Source: Roseibium sp. HPY-6 (GTDB lineage: Bacteria; Pseudomonadota; Alphaproteobacteria; Rhizobiales; Stappiaceae). Taken from it: 64,000 bases of DNA. Location of the stretch: positions 248,001 through 312,000 of the forward strand of contig NZ_JBEWCD010000001.1 in the NCBI RefSeq assembly GCF_040530035.1, given 5' to 3'. Position 1 is the stretch's first letter; each line of letters starts with the position of its first letter. A program made the position numbers and the translations under genes. Below the pieces are notes generated by a model. The model saw only the letters and a program-made list of their open reading frames with translations. It was not told where the DNA came from and made no database searches. Shown here one piece after another: positions 17,465-26,367 of this stretch.

Positions 17465-17660
17465 GAAGACGAAACCTCGCTTGAGGCGCATTCTAACAAG
17501 GTGGAATAGCTCCGCCAGGAATGCCGCCGATTTGTCCGGTTCTTCTTCCAGAATGGCCTGAAAGATGAGCGCACGTGCCAGATGCTCTGCTGCTGCGACG
17601 AGGTTCCACCTCCGGTAACTGACAGGACAATGCTGACCACCTTGTCGGCCATCCGACGCG
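17465..17660 (-). pseudogene. Frameshifted fossil of the patatin/DUF3376 gene C-terminus
   Basis: On the minus strand one frame reads ADKVVSIVLSVTGGGTSSQQ, matching AADRLVSIVLSSAGEGTLPQ of the intact gene at 19729-22119. After a frame change the match continues as ARALIFQAILEEEPDKSAAF against ARARIFLAILEEERDKLEEI. The DNA itself aligns clearly across the shift. No upstream part of the gene remains, so this is a truncated, frameshifted copy of roughly the last 65 codons. It indicates an old duplication of the patatin-like gene about 2 kb from its intact relative. Confidence 0.8.
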
Positions 17661-17849
17661 TGTTTGATCAATATATCAAGGACTTTCGGTTTGGCTTTGA
17701 TAATTGCCGCTATACGAAAGCAAAACCGAAAAATTTGAAACGATGACTTTCAACCACTCACACTAGGCCCGAGGTAATACACTACGGAAGCTGTATCGAT
17801 GGTCATATGAACCAATGCTGAGCTAAATTTGAAGCCGCTAACGATCGCT
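17661..17849. other. Intergenic region, nothing recognised
   Basis: Short AT-leaning stretch between the fossil patatin tail and the stop of the minus-strand VPLPA-CTERM gene. No open frame with protein-like composition and no clear terminator stem with a T run was seen. Confidence 0.4.
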
Positions 17850-18566
17850 TTACAATGCAGCGCGCTTTCCGCGGCGCCAGCCTGCTAAACCCAGCAACCC
17901 CAGGGCACAGCCGAGAAGCGGTAGTGCTGCCGGTAATGGTACAGGCGTGGGGCTTTTCAGTGTCGCATTTATCTCGACTTGATAGTCATAGAAAATAACG
18001 CTCGAAAACTTGAAATCGCCGCTGCCGTCACCTCTCAAGAACAAATTGAAATCCAATGGCAAACCGAGGTTTTGGGCGTTTGAAAGCGCTGCACCGACAG
18101 GAAGCTCGAACGTCGCAGGAAGATCTATGGGAATGCCGGAGTTGTAGTAGTACCCCGGCGCCGGTGTCAAAAGATCGAACCGCATCTGCTCTTCATCACC
18201 GCTCTCGACTGATTGAACGTGAGCCCGTCCCCAGCCTTCCTTGACAAAGCCGGCTTGCCGTATCGCCGAGACCGTTATGAAAGCCGAATTGATTACCGTG
18301 TCCGGCGCAGCAGAGAAATTGATCGTGTCATGGTCGATATCAACTTCACCGCTCAGATAGCGCCACATGCCGGCTGTTCCACTGATGGTGTTCAAGCCAT
18401 CGGAAAGCGGCAAGGAAAGTGAATAAAGTGCATCCAGATCCCCCTGAAGCTTTTCAGAATAAGTAATCGCGTGCGCTGTCGCTGATGACAAAAGGCAAAC
18501 GAGCGCAGCAATAGCACCAACCCAAAGTTTCCTAAGTGAAAGATTTCCAGAAATGGTCCGTCTCAT
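17850..18566 (-). CDS. VPLPA-CTERM sorting-domain surface protein
   Basis: 238 residues from the ATG at 18566, preferred over upstream in-frame starts because AAGG lies before it and the signal peptide follows directly (LWVGAIAALVCLLSSATAHA, cleavage before ITYSEK). The mature region is beta-prone and polar. The tail VPLPAALPLLGCALGLLGLA plus GWRRGKRAAL is an exact VPLPA-CTERM signal. Function unknown; presumably exported and processed at the surface. Same strand as the unknown gene at 18987 and the patatin-like gene upstream, but with a 420-base gap. Confidence 0.82.
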   Translation of the reverse strand: MRRTISGNLSLRKLWVGAIAALVCLLSSATAHAITYSEKLQGDLDALYSLSLPLSDGLNTISGTAGMWRYLSGEVDIDHDTINFSAAPDTVINSAFITVSAIRQAGFVKEGWGRAHVQSVESGDEEQMRFDLLTPAPGYYYNSGIPIDLPATFELPVGAALSNAQNLGLPLDFNLFLRGDGSGDFKFSSVIFYDYQVEINATLKSPTPVPLPAALPLLGCALGLLGLAGWRRGKRAAL

Positions 18567-18986
18567 CTGCCTGACCTTCGCTAGTCGATTCACAAACATG
18601 CTCGAACTTGAGCGCTTGGAAACACTCATCCGCTACGGAAACCGCGAAATTCCCGCTACCTGACATTTGGATTTGAGATCTGATGAAATCGCAGCACAAA
18701 TTCCTCAAAACGCTCGAATCTTGAATGCGACGGAATGTCGAAATCAAAACTACGAAGATGTGGAATAAGTCGATTTCAGGTTACTCTTTTGTATTTCCTT
18801 CATACTTGCAGGAGCATTCAAATGCAATTAAAAAGTTAACATGTGAATTTTACAACTATTTTTGATTGAAATTAGAAGTGACAGCGCTTTTCATCTTGGA
18901 AAAAGCCTATGCTTCCATTCCTGTCGCTTGGATGCGCGGCAAGTAAGCTGTCCAAGCCCAAGCATCGTTCCATCTGCACAACATTC
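18567..18986. other. Intergenic region, no gene seen
   Basis: About 420 bases, AT-rich toward 18780-18880. It presumably carries the promoter of the minus-strand VPLPA-CTERM gene. Open frames here have no ribosome site or recognisable product. Confidence 0.45.
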
Positions 18987-19547
18987 TCAAAAATAGCCTC
19001 TGAGCGCCGGATTAGCCTGATATAGCGGCGCAACAAGACGGTCTTCTGAATCCAGTACGGCCACATCGTGCATATGTTTCAGATCGCTATGCGGTGAGAC
19101 AAAATCAGGCATTGACCACTTTTGACCGGCAACGTTTGACAGGACTTTGAAAAGATCAGGTGAAACAAGAAGCTTGAACTCTTCGTCTGACCTGCCCTCC
19201 AGCTTGCTGTTCAAGTGCGGAAATTCCGGGCTCACAAGTTGATATCCGGATCCGAAATACGGGATTAGAAAATGCTCCGATACGTGAGCAGGTTCTTTGT
19301 AATAGTCCCAAAACACTTTTGGCACGACGACAAAAACAGCGTTGCTCCAGTATGAAAAGGTGGATCGGTTCGACAGGTATTCGACATAGAACCGGCTGCT
19401 TTGACAATAAAGCGGCAGAAACTCCCGTCGCTCAGCTTCGCGGAAAACATTGCCGTAGCCCCTGTCCTTCCACGTCCACTCCACTTCATCAAGAAGTTGG
19501 TCACCGAGATAGACCGGAAACATCACGTGGTCGATTGTCAGCAACAT
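18987..19547 (-). CDS. Conserved-looking hypothetical protein
   Basis: 186 residues from the second ATG at 19547, about 6 bases after GAGGGATG; the ATG at 19556 has its GAGGG immediately adjacent and is less likely. No signal peptide or membrane helix. Rich in aromatic and acidic residues (VEWTWKDRGYGNVF, FWDYYKEP, SYWSNAVF). I recognise no family. It lies between the patatin-like gene and a VPLPA-CTERM gene on the same strand; soluble cytosolic protein of unknown role, possibly a partner of the patatin-like protein. Confidence 0.6.
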   Translation of the reverse strand: MLLTIDHVMFPVYLGDQLLDEVEWTWKDRGYGNVFREAERREFLPLYCQSSRFYVEYLSNRSTFSYWSNAVFVVVPKVFWDYYKEPAHVSEHFLIPYFGSGYQLVSPEFPHLNSKLEGRSDEEFKLLVSPDLFKVLSNVAGQKWSMPDFVSPHSDLKHMHDVAVLDSEDRLVAPLYQANPALRGYF

Positions 19548-19728
19548 TTCAAACATCCCTCAGCTTCGTCTCGCGCTGTTCATGCAGCGCATCCCAATGG
19601 CACCATTCTCAAGGAAGCAAACCCGACTTGTTCGGGCAAGGGCCAAGCCATCGGAAAGGCTCTTGTCGAGATCTCCTGAGCCAGCTGCAAATACGCCTGT
19701 TGGCAACACAATGCCCCCGGCAAAAACG

Positions 19729-22119
19729 TTAGACTTCCTCCGCCACATGGGCAAAATCCGGATAAATCGTCCGTATCAGAGTGTCGACGCGCTCAAGTTC
19801 TTCCGGGATTTCCTCGAGCTTGTCCCGTTCCTCTTCCAGAATTGCCAGGAAGATACGGGCCCGGGCCTGGTTGATTTGTTGCTGCGGCAACGTTCCCTCC
19901 CCGGCAGATGACAGGACGATACTGACCAGCCTGTCGGCTGCGTTGAGGCGTCCCCAAAGGTAGTCGTGTTCGCGCCAGCTTCTGTTGAAAAACGCACCGA
20001 AAGAGTTGAGCGCTTTCCCTTTCAGCTCGAAGCCCTCGGTGTAAAGGCTGGCAGCATCCCTGGGGCTGATCCGGTCGACAAGAATTTCCGTGACTTCTGA
20101 AAAGTCGTTTCTCTGCAGGACAGGAAACGTGATCAGGTCATAAAACCCGAAACCGACATAAGACCGTAACAAGGAGAGATGGCGTTCCCGGTCAAGAAGA
20201 TCACGGGCCGTTTCGGCGAAGAGCTCATCATGCAAGCGGTCAAGATCAACCAGACCCATCATTTTGGAAAGGCCCGCCAGGAATGGTTCGACGTGTTCTT
20301 CTCTCCCGCAGCTGCCTGAGGCAGTGACTGCAAGTAGACCTTCCGACAGCTCACGGCTCTTGCCGCCGAAAAATCTTTCTGTCCAGCGCCAGCCGAGATG
20401 GTCGATCTGCTCGTAGAGTAGCCCCTTGAGGTGATCAAGGGCATTCGCATCCGGCGCGGGGAGCGATGTCCCCTTCCCCTGCTGATAAAATCCGTTGAGC
20501 TTACGGATCGCAAACCTCAGGCGCCGAATGCGGTAATCGACATCGAGACCACGCAGCAGCGAAATAATGTGCGGATCCGTTCGCCCAAGGCCGTCCTTGC
20601 TTTCAGCAGCAAGTGTATTGAAATGACCGGAAAACAGCGACAGGACTGCCTCTTCGCGCACGGGCAGATCGGCAGTATGGCCAAGTTTATGGGTCAATCC
20701 GGCCAGCCGCTCCGCAAGCGCGTGCAGCTTAAGCGACTGATAGTTCAAAAACGCAAAACCGGCCTGCTCGAATGCGGTATTGGTGGCATCTCGCCGGCAT
20801 TTGGAAAGAACCTCCGCGGTGATCGACTTGCGCCTTGGCAACAAGGGCATGACGGCCTGTTCAACAACCGGGCCGGTCGCATCGATGAGTTGTGCGAGCC
20901 AGCGGCTACGCCGGTTGTTCTGCTCCAGCTCCTTCAGATCATCGCCAATTGGCTCGTTTCGGGGAATATGTGCAAGAGATGCCAGGATAACCCTGAAGAA
21001 GCCTGGAAGTTCCAGTGGCCCGCTTTTGTTTTCGCTCATATCAACCGGTGCCGGGTCAACGTAGATCAGGCGTCTCGCGACTTCGCGCGCAGCCGGCCTT
21101 TCCTCAATGACTTCGATCACGGGCGCAAACGGCTTGTTCATGACAACACTGCCATCGACAAAACAGTGCTGGGCGGTCGTTTCGGGAGTGAGGCAGAGTT
21201 CGCGACCAAGAAACGCCTCACGCCCGGGCCATGCATGTCCTGCCTTTGAAAGCGCGCGCTCCATTTCGGCAACGGTCGCCGGCGGGAACGCGCCGGGGAA
21301 AGACGATGTCGCCCGTGCAGTGAAGACCAGTTCGGGAATGTTGGCAGCGTCAAACTGGCTCTCCACAAACCCCGGCGTGCGATGAACGGCATGAAATTTC
21401 AGGATACGCCGATGATCCCATTCTTCTACGAAGGCCGGATCATCCAGAAGTATGCGTCGCTTGACCCCGTTATAGTCGGTGATTGTGACGAACAGGTCCA
21501 GCGTCTGCCCGCGCGGTATAAGCGTTCGCTCAGAACCGTTTCCGGTCTCCATCTTCAGGCATGCATCCAACATCCACCCGATGAAGCGTTCTCCGGAAAA
21601 CGGCGGGGAAAACCATCTCGCCTGCATGAATTGGCGAAGCTTTTCTCGGGTTTCCACACTTTTGATCTGCTTGTCGAGGCGGCTGGAAATAAGCTGATCG
21701 AGGACGGGCGAAATCGACAGCTTCAGATAGCGGGAGAGACCCGATTGAGGCCGCGACAACCGCGTAACGTCAGCGTTTTCAAGCCACATCTCGCTGTGGC
21801 TTTCCAGCGGCAGATCGTGCGCGATCGCACGCGCGAGCATGATACCATTGACGCCGCCCGCTGAGGCACCTGCAATTGCGTCAACCACAACACGGATATC
21901 GGCGACGCCGGACAAGAGATCAAGCAAGTCCTGGTAAGCTCTTTGAACGGGCTGTAGCGCTGGCGTTTCAGTGCTTTGAGAACTGCCAGCGTTTCTGTCC
22001 AGCCGGTAGCTGGAAGCCCGGACAAGGTTCAGGATCTCGCGGCTGACGCCATGCATGTATATGGCGAGTGAAACACCGCCATAAAGCACAAGCGCAAGTC
22101 TGAGTTCGATTTCCTTCAT
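19729..22119 (-). CDS. Patatin-like phospholipase with DUF3376 C-terminus
   Basis: 796 residues. The N-terminal patatin domain begins KEIELRLALVLYGGVSLAIYM: the glycine-rich oxyanion loop is around residues 13-16, the nucleophile Ser86 lies in AIAGASAGGVNG (GxSxG) and the dyad Asp322 in CFVDGSVVMNKP. The remaining 450 residues are a largely helical DUF3376-type region ending AADRLVSIVLSSAG...LEEERDKLEEI. It should hydrolyse acyl chains from lipids; no signal peptide, so cytosolic or peripheral on the inner membrane. Long patatin-DUF3376 proteins occur in actinobacteria and alphaproteobacteria; physiological substrate unknown. A decayed copy of its tail lies at 17465-17660. Confidence 0.88.
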   Translation of the reverse strand: MKEIELRLALVLYGGVSLAIYMHGVSREILNLVRASSYRLDRNAGSSQSTETPALQPVQRAYQDLLDLLSGVADIRVVVDAIAGASAGGVNGIMLARAIAHDLPLESHSEMWLENADVTRLSRPQSGLSRYLKLSISPVLDQLISSRLDKQIKSVETREKLRQFMQARWFSPPFSGERFIGWMLDACLKMETGNGSERTLIPRGQTLDLFVTITDYNGVKRRILLDDPAFVEEWDHRRILKFHAVHRTPGFVESQFDAANIPELVFTARATSSFPGAFPPATVAEMERALSKAGHAWPGREAFLGRELCLTPETTAQHCFVDGSVVMNKPFAPVIEVIEERPAAREVARRLIYVDPAPVDMSENKSGPLELPGFFRVILASLAHIPRNEPIGDDLKELEQNNRRSRWLAQLIDATGPVVEQAVMPLLPRRKSITAEVLSKCRRDATNTAFEQAGFAFLNYQSLKLHALAERLAGLTHKLGHTADLPVREEAVLSLFSGHFNTLAAESKDGLGRTDPHIISLLRGLDVDYRIRRLRFAIRKLNGFYQQGKGTSLPAPDANALDHLKGLLYEQIDHLGWRWTERFFGGKSRELSEGLLAVTASGSCGREEHVEPFLAGLSKMMGLVDLDRLHDELFAETARDLLDRERHLSLLRSYVGFGFYDLITFPVLQRNDFSEVTEILVDRISPRDAASLYTEGFELKGKALNSFGAFFNRSWREHDYLWGRLNAADRLVSIVLSSAGEGTLPQQQINQARARIFLAILEEERDKLEEIPEELERVDTLIRTIYPDFAHVAEEV

Positions 22120-22427
22120 GAAACTGCCAGCCGGACTGATGAGAATGGTCTATCAGAAAAGAATTGTCATATTCCTTAAATGGCGATGAACGTGCGGATA
22201 CAAAGAAACAGGCACACGCGCACGCAATCATATCTGATCACGCTTTCGAAGGGAAAATGTGTGGCGCAAACGTGCGTGCGAGACTGAAGCGACACGTGGC
22301 GTTACACTTTTTCACGCAGTGGCCGGTGTCTTTCCGCTAAAGTGTTTCACGCTGTTCTTTCTGATTCCGTACGGAACCGGCAGCCAGGCAATTGGCAATG
22401 CACATACTCAAGACCAGATAACGCGAG
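22120..22427. other. Divergent intergenic region
   Basis: About 308 bases between the patatin-like gene (minus) and the cyclase gene (plus). No additional gene is supported; promoters for both are expected here but no strong box pair was identified. Confidence 0.4.
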
Positions 22428-23438
22428 ATGACAAAGACCCAGAAAAAAGGCGCTACGAAAAATACGTCGGAATCATCGAGGCCCACGCCGGCCCGCGTTC
22501 TAAGGGAAGAAAACAAGTCCCTTCGCGCTGAACTGGAAGACCTGCGTCTTCTTTATGAAGCGACCATCGAACACGGTGAAGCGGTGGAAGACCAGCTCGC
22601 CGAGCAGTCCGCGCGCATGGAAGCGCTGTCAAAACAATTGGCGAAGTATCTCTCCCCTCAGGTCTACAAGTCGATCTTTGAAGGTCGGCAGGAAGTCAAA
22701 ATCGCCTCGACGCGCAAGAAACTCACCGTCTTCTTTTCAGACGTGGCCGACTTTACCGAAATTGCCGACCGGCTTGAATCGGAAGACCTCACAAACATTC
22801 TCAATCAGTATCTGACGGAAATGTCTGACATCGCGCTGAAGCACGGCGCGACGATCGACAAATATGTCGGTGATGCGATCGTCATTTTCTTCGGAGACCC
22901 GGAGACAAGAGGTGTTACCGAAGACGCGCTCGCCTGTGTCCGGATGGCCATTGAGATGCAGAACCGGATGCGCGAACTCGAGGATGTGTGGCGCGCTGCG
23001 GGCATCGCCAAGCCGCTGAAGTGCCGCATGGGCATCCATACGGATTACTGCACAGTTGGTAACTTCGGCAGCAACGACAGGCTGGATTACACGATCATCG
23101 GCGGAGGCGTGAATACGGCATCCCGGCTGGAGACCCTGGCAAAGCCAGGATCAATCCTGATCTCCTTCGAGACATTTTCCCAAGTGAAAGACCAGATTAC
23201 CTGTGCGTCGAATGGCGAAGTCAACGTCAAGGGCATCGCTTATCCGGTTTCGACATATGAGGTCATCGGCCTGAAATCGGAAGAGCCGAAATCGCCTCCA
23301 CCAGTGAATGTCACGTTGATTGCCCGGGACCTCATTGCCATCTCGGATGGACTTCACGAGACATTCAGTATCGAGGAAAAGACGCTGTTGGTGTCATCCT
23401 TGAGAAACGCACTGGATCGGCTGCACACGGGCGATTAA
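22428..23438 (+). CDS. Class III adenylate cyclase with N-terminal coiled coil
   Basis: 336 residues. Residues 25-75 form a heptad-rich coiled coil (VLREENKSLRAELEDLR onward), followed by the linker KYLSPQVYKSIFEGRQEV typical of this cyclase group and the catalytic domain from about residue 95. Metal-binding Asp105 (FSDVADF) and Asp149 (KYVGDA), adenine-selecting Lys145 and Asp220 (RLDYTIIG), and transition-state Asn229 and Arg233 (VNTASRLE) are all present, so an active ATP cyclase producing cAMP is predicted. No membrane segment: a soluble homodimer. Ribosome site is weak. Convergent with rarA. Confidence 0.9.
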   Translation: MTKTQKKGATKNTSESSRPTPARVLREENKSLRAELEDLRLLYEATIEHGEAVEDQLAEQSARMEALSKQLAKYLSPQVYKSIFEGRQEVKIASTRKKLTVFFSDVADFTEIADRLESEDLTNILNQYLTEMSDIALKHGATIDKYVGDAIVIFFGDPETRGVTEDALACVRMAIEMQNRMRELEDVWRAAGIAKPLKCRMGIHTDYCTVGNFGSNDRLDYTIIGGGVNTASRLETLAKPGSILISFETFSQVKDQITCASNGEVNVKGIAYPVSTYEVIGLKSEEPKSPPPVNVTLIARDLIAISDGLHETFSIEEKTLLVSSLRNALDRLHTGD

Positions 23439-23465
23439 TGCGCCTTGTTAGGCCCAGGAACGGTC

Positions 23466-24770
23466 TCAGCCTCTTTCCTTGCGCAGCTTGCTCCAGTACT
23501 CGAGCCGTTTTCGCAGGTCCCGTTCATAACCTCGTTCCGGCGGATCATAGTAGGACTTCCTCTCCACGCCATCCGGAAAGTAGTTCTGGCCGGAAAAGCC
23601 GTCCGGCGCATCATGATCATACTGATAGCCGGCACCGTATCCCTCCTGCTTCATAAGCTTGGTCGGCGCATTGAGGATGTGTTTGGGCGGCAGCAACGAG
23701 CCACTGGACTTGGCATCACGCATAGCCGCCTTGTAGGCGACATAAGCACCGTTGGACTTGGGCGCGGTGGCCAGATAGATGACCGCCTGGGCAAGCGCAA
23801 GCTCGCCTTCCGGAGAACCGAGCATCTGGTAGGCATCTCGTGCAGCATTCGCCTGGACAAGGGCATTGGGATCCGCGAGACCGATATCCTCAACGGCCAT
23901 CCTTATCAAACGCCTTGCCAGATACATCGGGTCCTCGCCGCCATCCAGCATGCGGCAGAACCAGTAAAGCGACGCATCCGCATCAGACCCGCGCACCGAC
24001 TTGTGCAAGGCAGAGATGAGATTGTAGTGCCCATCCGCGCTCTTGTCGTAGATCGGTGCGCGGCGTTGCACGATTTCCTGCAGACGGTTTGCGTCGAAGA
24101 CTTCGTCTTTTTCAGAGGCACGCCAGACGTCCTCTGCCAGCGTCAGTGCGGAGCGGCCGTCACCGTCAGCCATCCGGACCAGGACCTGCCGCGCTTCGGG
24201 GTCGAGCGGCAACGGCCTCTCTTCAACTTCCTCCGCGCGGTCGAGCAACTGGTTGATGGCTTCGATCGAGAGCGCGTGAAACGTCATGACATGAGAACGG
24301 GACAGCAGAGCAGCGTTGAGTTCAAAAGACGGGTTCTCGGTTGTCGCTCCGACAAGTGTTATCGTGCCGTCTTCCATAACGGGGAGAAAACTGTCCTGTT
24401 GAGCGCGATTGAAGCGATGGATTTCGTCTACGAACAATAGCGTTGCCGTGCCCCCCATGCGTCTCGCTCTTGCGGTCTCAAACACTTTCTTCAGATCCGC
24501 AACGCCGGAAAAGATCGCCGATATCTGTTCAAAGGCGAGGTCGGTTTCATTCGCAAGCAGCCGCGCGATCGTCGTTTTTCCGGTTCCCGGAGGGCCCCAG
24601 AAAATCAGGGAGCCGAGTGTTCGCGTTTTCAGCATGCGTGACAGCGTGCCCTCAGGCCCCAGAAGGTGATCCTGACCGACGACGTCATCAAGCCTGGCAG
24701 GACGCATACGGTCCGCAAGCGGGCGTGGCCCGCTCTGCGCAAGTCCCGAGGCTTCGAACAGATCGCTCAC
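23466..24770 (-). CDS. rarA: Replication-associated recombination protein A (RarA/MgsA AAA ATPase)
   Basis: 434 residues, full length. The N-terminal start (PLADRMRPARLDDVVGQDHL) leads into Walker A GPPGTGKTTIARLLA, Walker B ATLLFVDEIHRFN and sensor GATTENPSFELN; the C-terminal tetramerisation part contains SLYWFCRMLDGGEDP and the terminal YPDG...YYDPPERGYE, all classic MgsA. It acts at stalled replication forks with SSB. Eight bases downstream of the Deg protease gene on the same strand, so probably one transcript. Confidence 0.95.
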   Translation of the reverse strand: MSDLFEASGLAQSGPRPLADRMRPARLDDVVGQDHLLGPEGTLSRMLKTRTLGSLIFWGPPGTGKTTIARLLANETDLAFEQISAIFSGVADLKKVFETARARRMGGTATLLFVDEIHRFNRAQQDSFLPVMEDGTITLVGATTENPSFELNAALLSRSHVMTFHALSIEAINQLLDRAEEVEERPLPLDPEARQVLVRMADGDGRSALTLAEDVWRASEKDEVFDANRLQEIVQRRAPIYDKSADGHYNLISALHKSVRGSDADASLYWFCRMLDGGEDPMYLARRLIRMAVEDIGLADPNALVQANAARDAYQMLGSPEGELALAQAVIYLATAPKSNGAYVAYKAAMRDAKSSGSLLPPKHILNAPTKLMKQEGYGAGYQYDHDAPDGFSGQNYFPDGVERKSYYDPPERGYERDLRKRLEYWSKLRKERG

Positions 24771-24778
24771 GGCAGTCC

Positions 24779-26236
24779 TTATCTCACCTCGAGCTTCGAA
24801 ACCTTGCCGTCCCGTTCGATCTCGAGCCGCCAGACACGTGGCGGCGTCTTGGTGATTGCCTCCAGCATTCGTGTCGATTCCACCTTCTTGCTGTTGACCA
24901 CACGAATGATGTCACCCGGACGCATGCCAACCTGATTTGCGGCACCGCCACGGCTTACCGCCGCAATCACAACGCCCTCAAACACACCTTCCAGGCCGAT
25001 TTCCTCCGCGACAGCCGGCGACAGGTTCATAATCGTTGTTCCTTCGAACGGCGAGTACTCGCGCAACTGCCGCGTATCGCGCGGGACCGTCTCCGGCGCG
25101 GGCACCAGCGGAACCGAAAGGGAGACTTCCTGCCCTTCCCGAACGATCCGAAACTCGGATGTCTCGCCGATCATCTTCGTGGCAAAGCGGTACCCGAAGG
25201 AGTTGGGATCGACGACCTCCTTGCCCTCGATCGCAATGACCAGATCGCTAACCTCCAGTCCGGCCTCATGTGCAGGCGAACCATCGAACACGGCCGTTAC
25301 CAGAACACCCTGCGGCCGGTCCAAGGACAAAGCTTCGGCGATTTCGGCGTTGACCATCTGGACCGTCGCGCCCAGCCATGGGCGGCGCACCTTGCCACCC
25401 TGATCAGCAGCCTGCGCGACGAAACGCGCCATATGCGCCGGAATGGCGAAGCCAATGCCGTTTGAACCACCGGAGCGGGAAAAAATTGCGGTGTTGATGC
25501 CGACCAGATTACCGGTCATGTCGACCAGCGCACCGCCGGAATTGCCGGGATTGATGGCAGCATCCGTCTGAATGAAAAACTGGAAATCCGTGACGCCGAC
25601 CTGGGTTCTGGCAAGCGCCGACACGATTCCTTGCGTAACCGTTTGCCCCACACCGAACGGATTGCCGATCGCGAGCACGATATCGCCAACCTCAAGACTG
25701 TCGGAACTTGCAAAACTCACATGTTCAAAAGGACCTTCCTCACGGATCTTGAGCACCGCCAGGTCCGTCCGTTCATCCATGAGCACGATATCAGCATCGA
25801 ACTCCCTGCGGTCGCTGAGCGCCACTCTGACCTCGTCAGCGCCTTTGATGACGTGGTGGTTGGTTATGACGGTACCGTCTGCGGAAATGATTACGCCTGA
25901 GCCAAGAGAGGATTCCACGCGTTCACGCGGCTGGCTTGGGCGCCCGCCAGGTTGCCCAAAAAACCTGCGAAAGAAGGGATCTTCCATAAAGGGCGAGACA
26001 CGCTGGCGCCTGACAACCTTTCGGCTCGCATAGACATTCACCACTGCAGGCGCGACCTGCTTCACGACCGGTGCAAAGGACAGCTTGATTTGAGCTTCAT
26101 TTTGCGGAACCAGTCTCAGATCTGCGGGCGACGGTTCAACCGACTGCGCGAAGGTCGCGGTTGCCAGGAGCCCGGTCAGAGCTGTGAGCAGAATACGGCA
26201 CAAAGGGCGAAATCTGTTTGAATTGGTAAGGCGCAT
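24779..26236 (-). CDS. Periplasmic Do/Deg family serine endopeptidase
   Basis: 485 residues from the ATG at 26236 (GAGGGG upstream; longer in-frame starts precede a poor N-terminus). The signal peptide spans about residues 1-31 (LLTALTGLLATATFAQS). The trypsin-like domain has His128 (VITNHHVIKGA), Asp158 (ERTDLAVLK) and Ser233 (INPGNSGGALVD). Two PDZ domains follow (GVLVTAVFDGSPAHEAGLEV and GVVIAAVSRGGAANQVGMRP). Envelope protein quality control. Upstream of and probably co-transcribed with rarA, in the order I recall from Rhizobiales near rplQ. Confidence 0.93.
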   Translation of the reverse strand: MRLTNSNRFRPLCRILLTALTGLLATATFAQSVEPSPADLRLVPQNEAQIKLSFAPVVKQVAPAVVNVYASRKVVRRQRVSPFMEDPFFRRFFGQPGGRPSQPRERVESSLGSGVIISADGTVITNHHVIKGADEVRVALSDRREFDADIVLMDERTDLAVLKIREEGPFEHVSFASSDSLEVGDIVLAIGNPFGVGQTVTQGIVSALARTQVGVTDFQFFIQTDAAINPGNSGGALVDMTGNLVGINTAIFSRSGGSNGIGFAIPAHMARFVAQAADQGGKVRRPWLGATVQMVNAEIAEALSLDRPQGVLVTAVFDGSPAHEAGLEVSDLVIAIEGKEVVDPNSFGYRFATKMIGETSEFRIVREGQEVSLSVPLVPAPETVPRDTRQLREYSPFEGTTIMNLSPAVAEEIGLEGVFEGVVIAAVSRGGAANQVGMRPGDIIRVVNSKKVESTRMLEAITKTPPRVWRLEIERDGKVSKLEVR

Positions 26237-26305
26237 TGCCGGGCCCCTCTCTCGAATCTTCTTCCGTAACGGCGATACATGGCAGATAGGGTGTAAGAGA
26301 GGCAA

Positions 26306-26346
26306 ACACAAAAACAAAAGAGCCGCCAGAACACCGGCGGCTCTTC
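26306..26346 (-). terminator. Intrinsic terminator downstream of the chemotaxis receptor gene
   Basis: A perfect 10-base-pair stem (26318-26327 with 26336-26345, AAGAGCCGCC/GGCGGCTCTT) with an 8-base loop. Read on the minus strand it is followed by TTTGTTTTTGTG. It lies 22 bases after the receptor gene's stop, so it ends that transcript before the Deg protease gene. Confidence 0.9.
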
Positions 26347-26367
26347 ACTTTATCGTTCAGCAAGCGG

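Noticed and set aside
19557..19728. 64-codon minus-strand frame upstream of the hypothetical gene at 18987
   Set aside because: It overlaps the patatin gene end, has no convincing ribosome site and lacks protein-like character.
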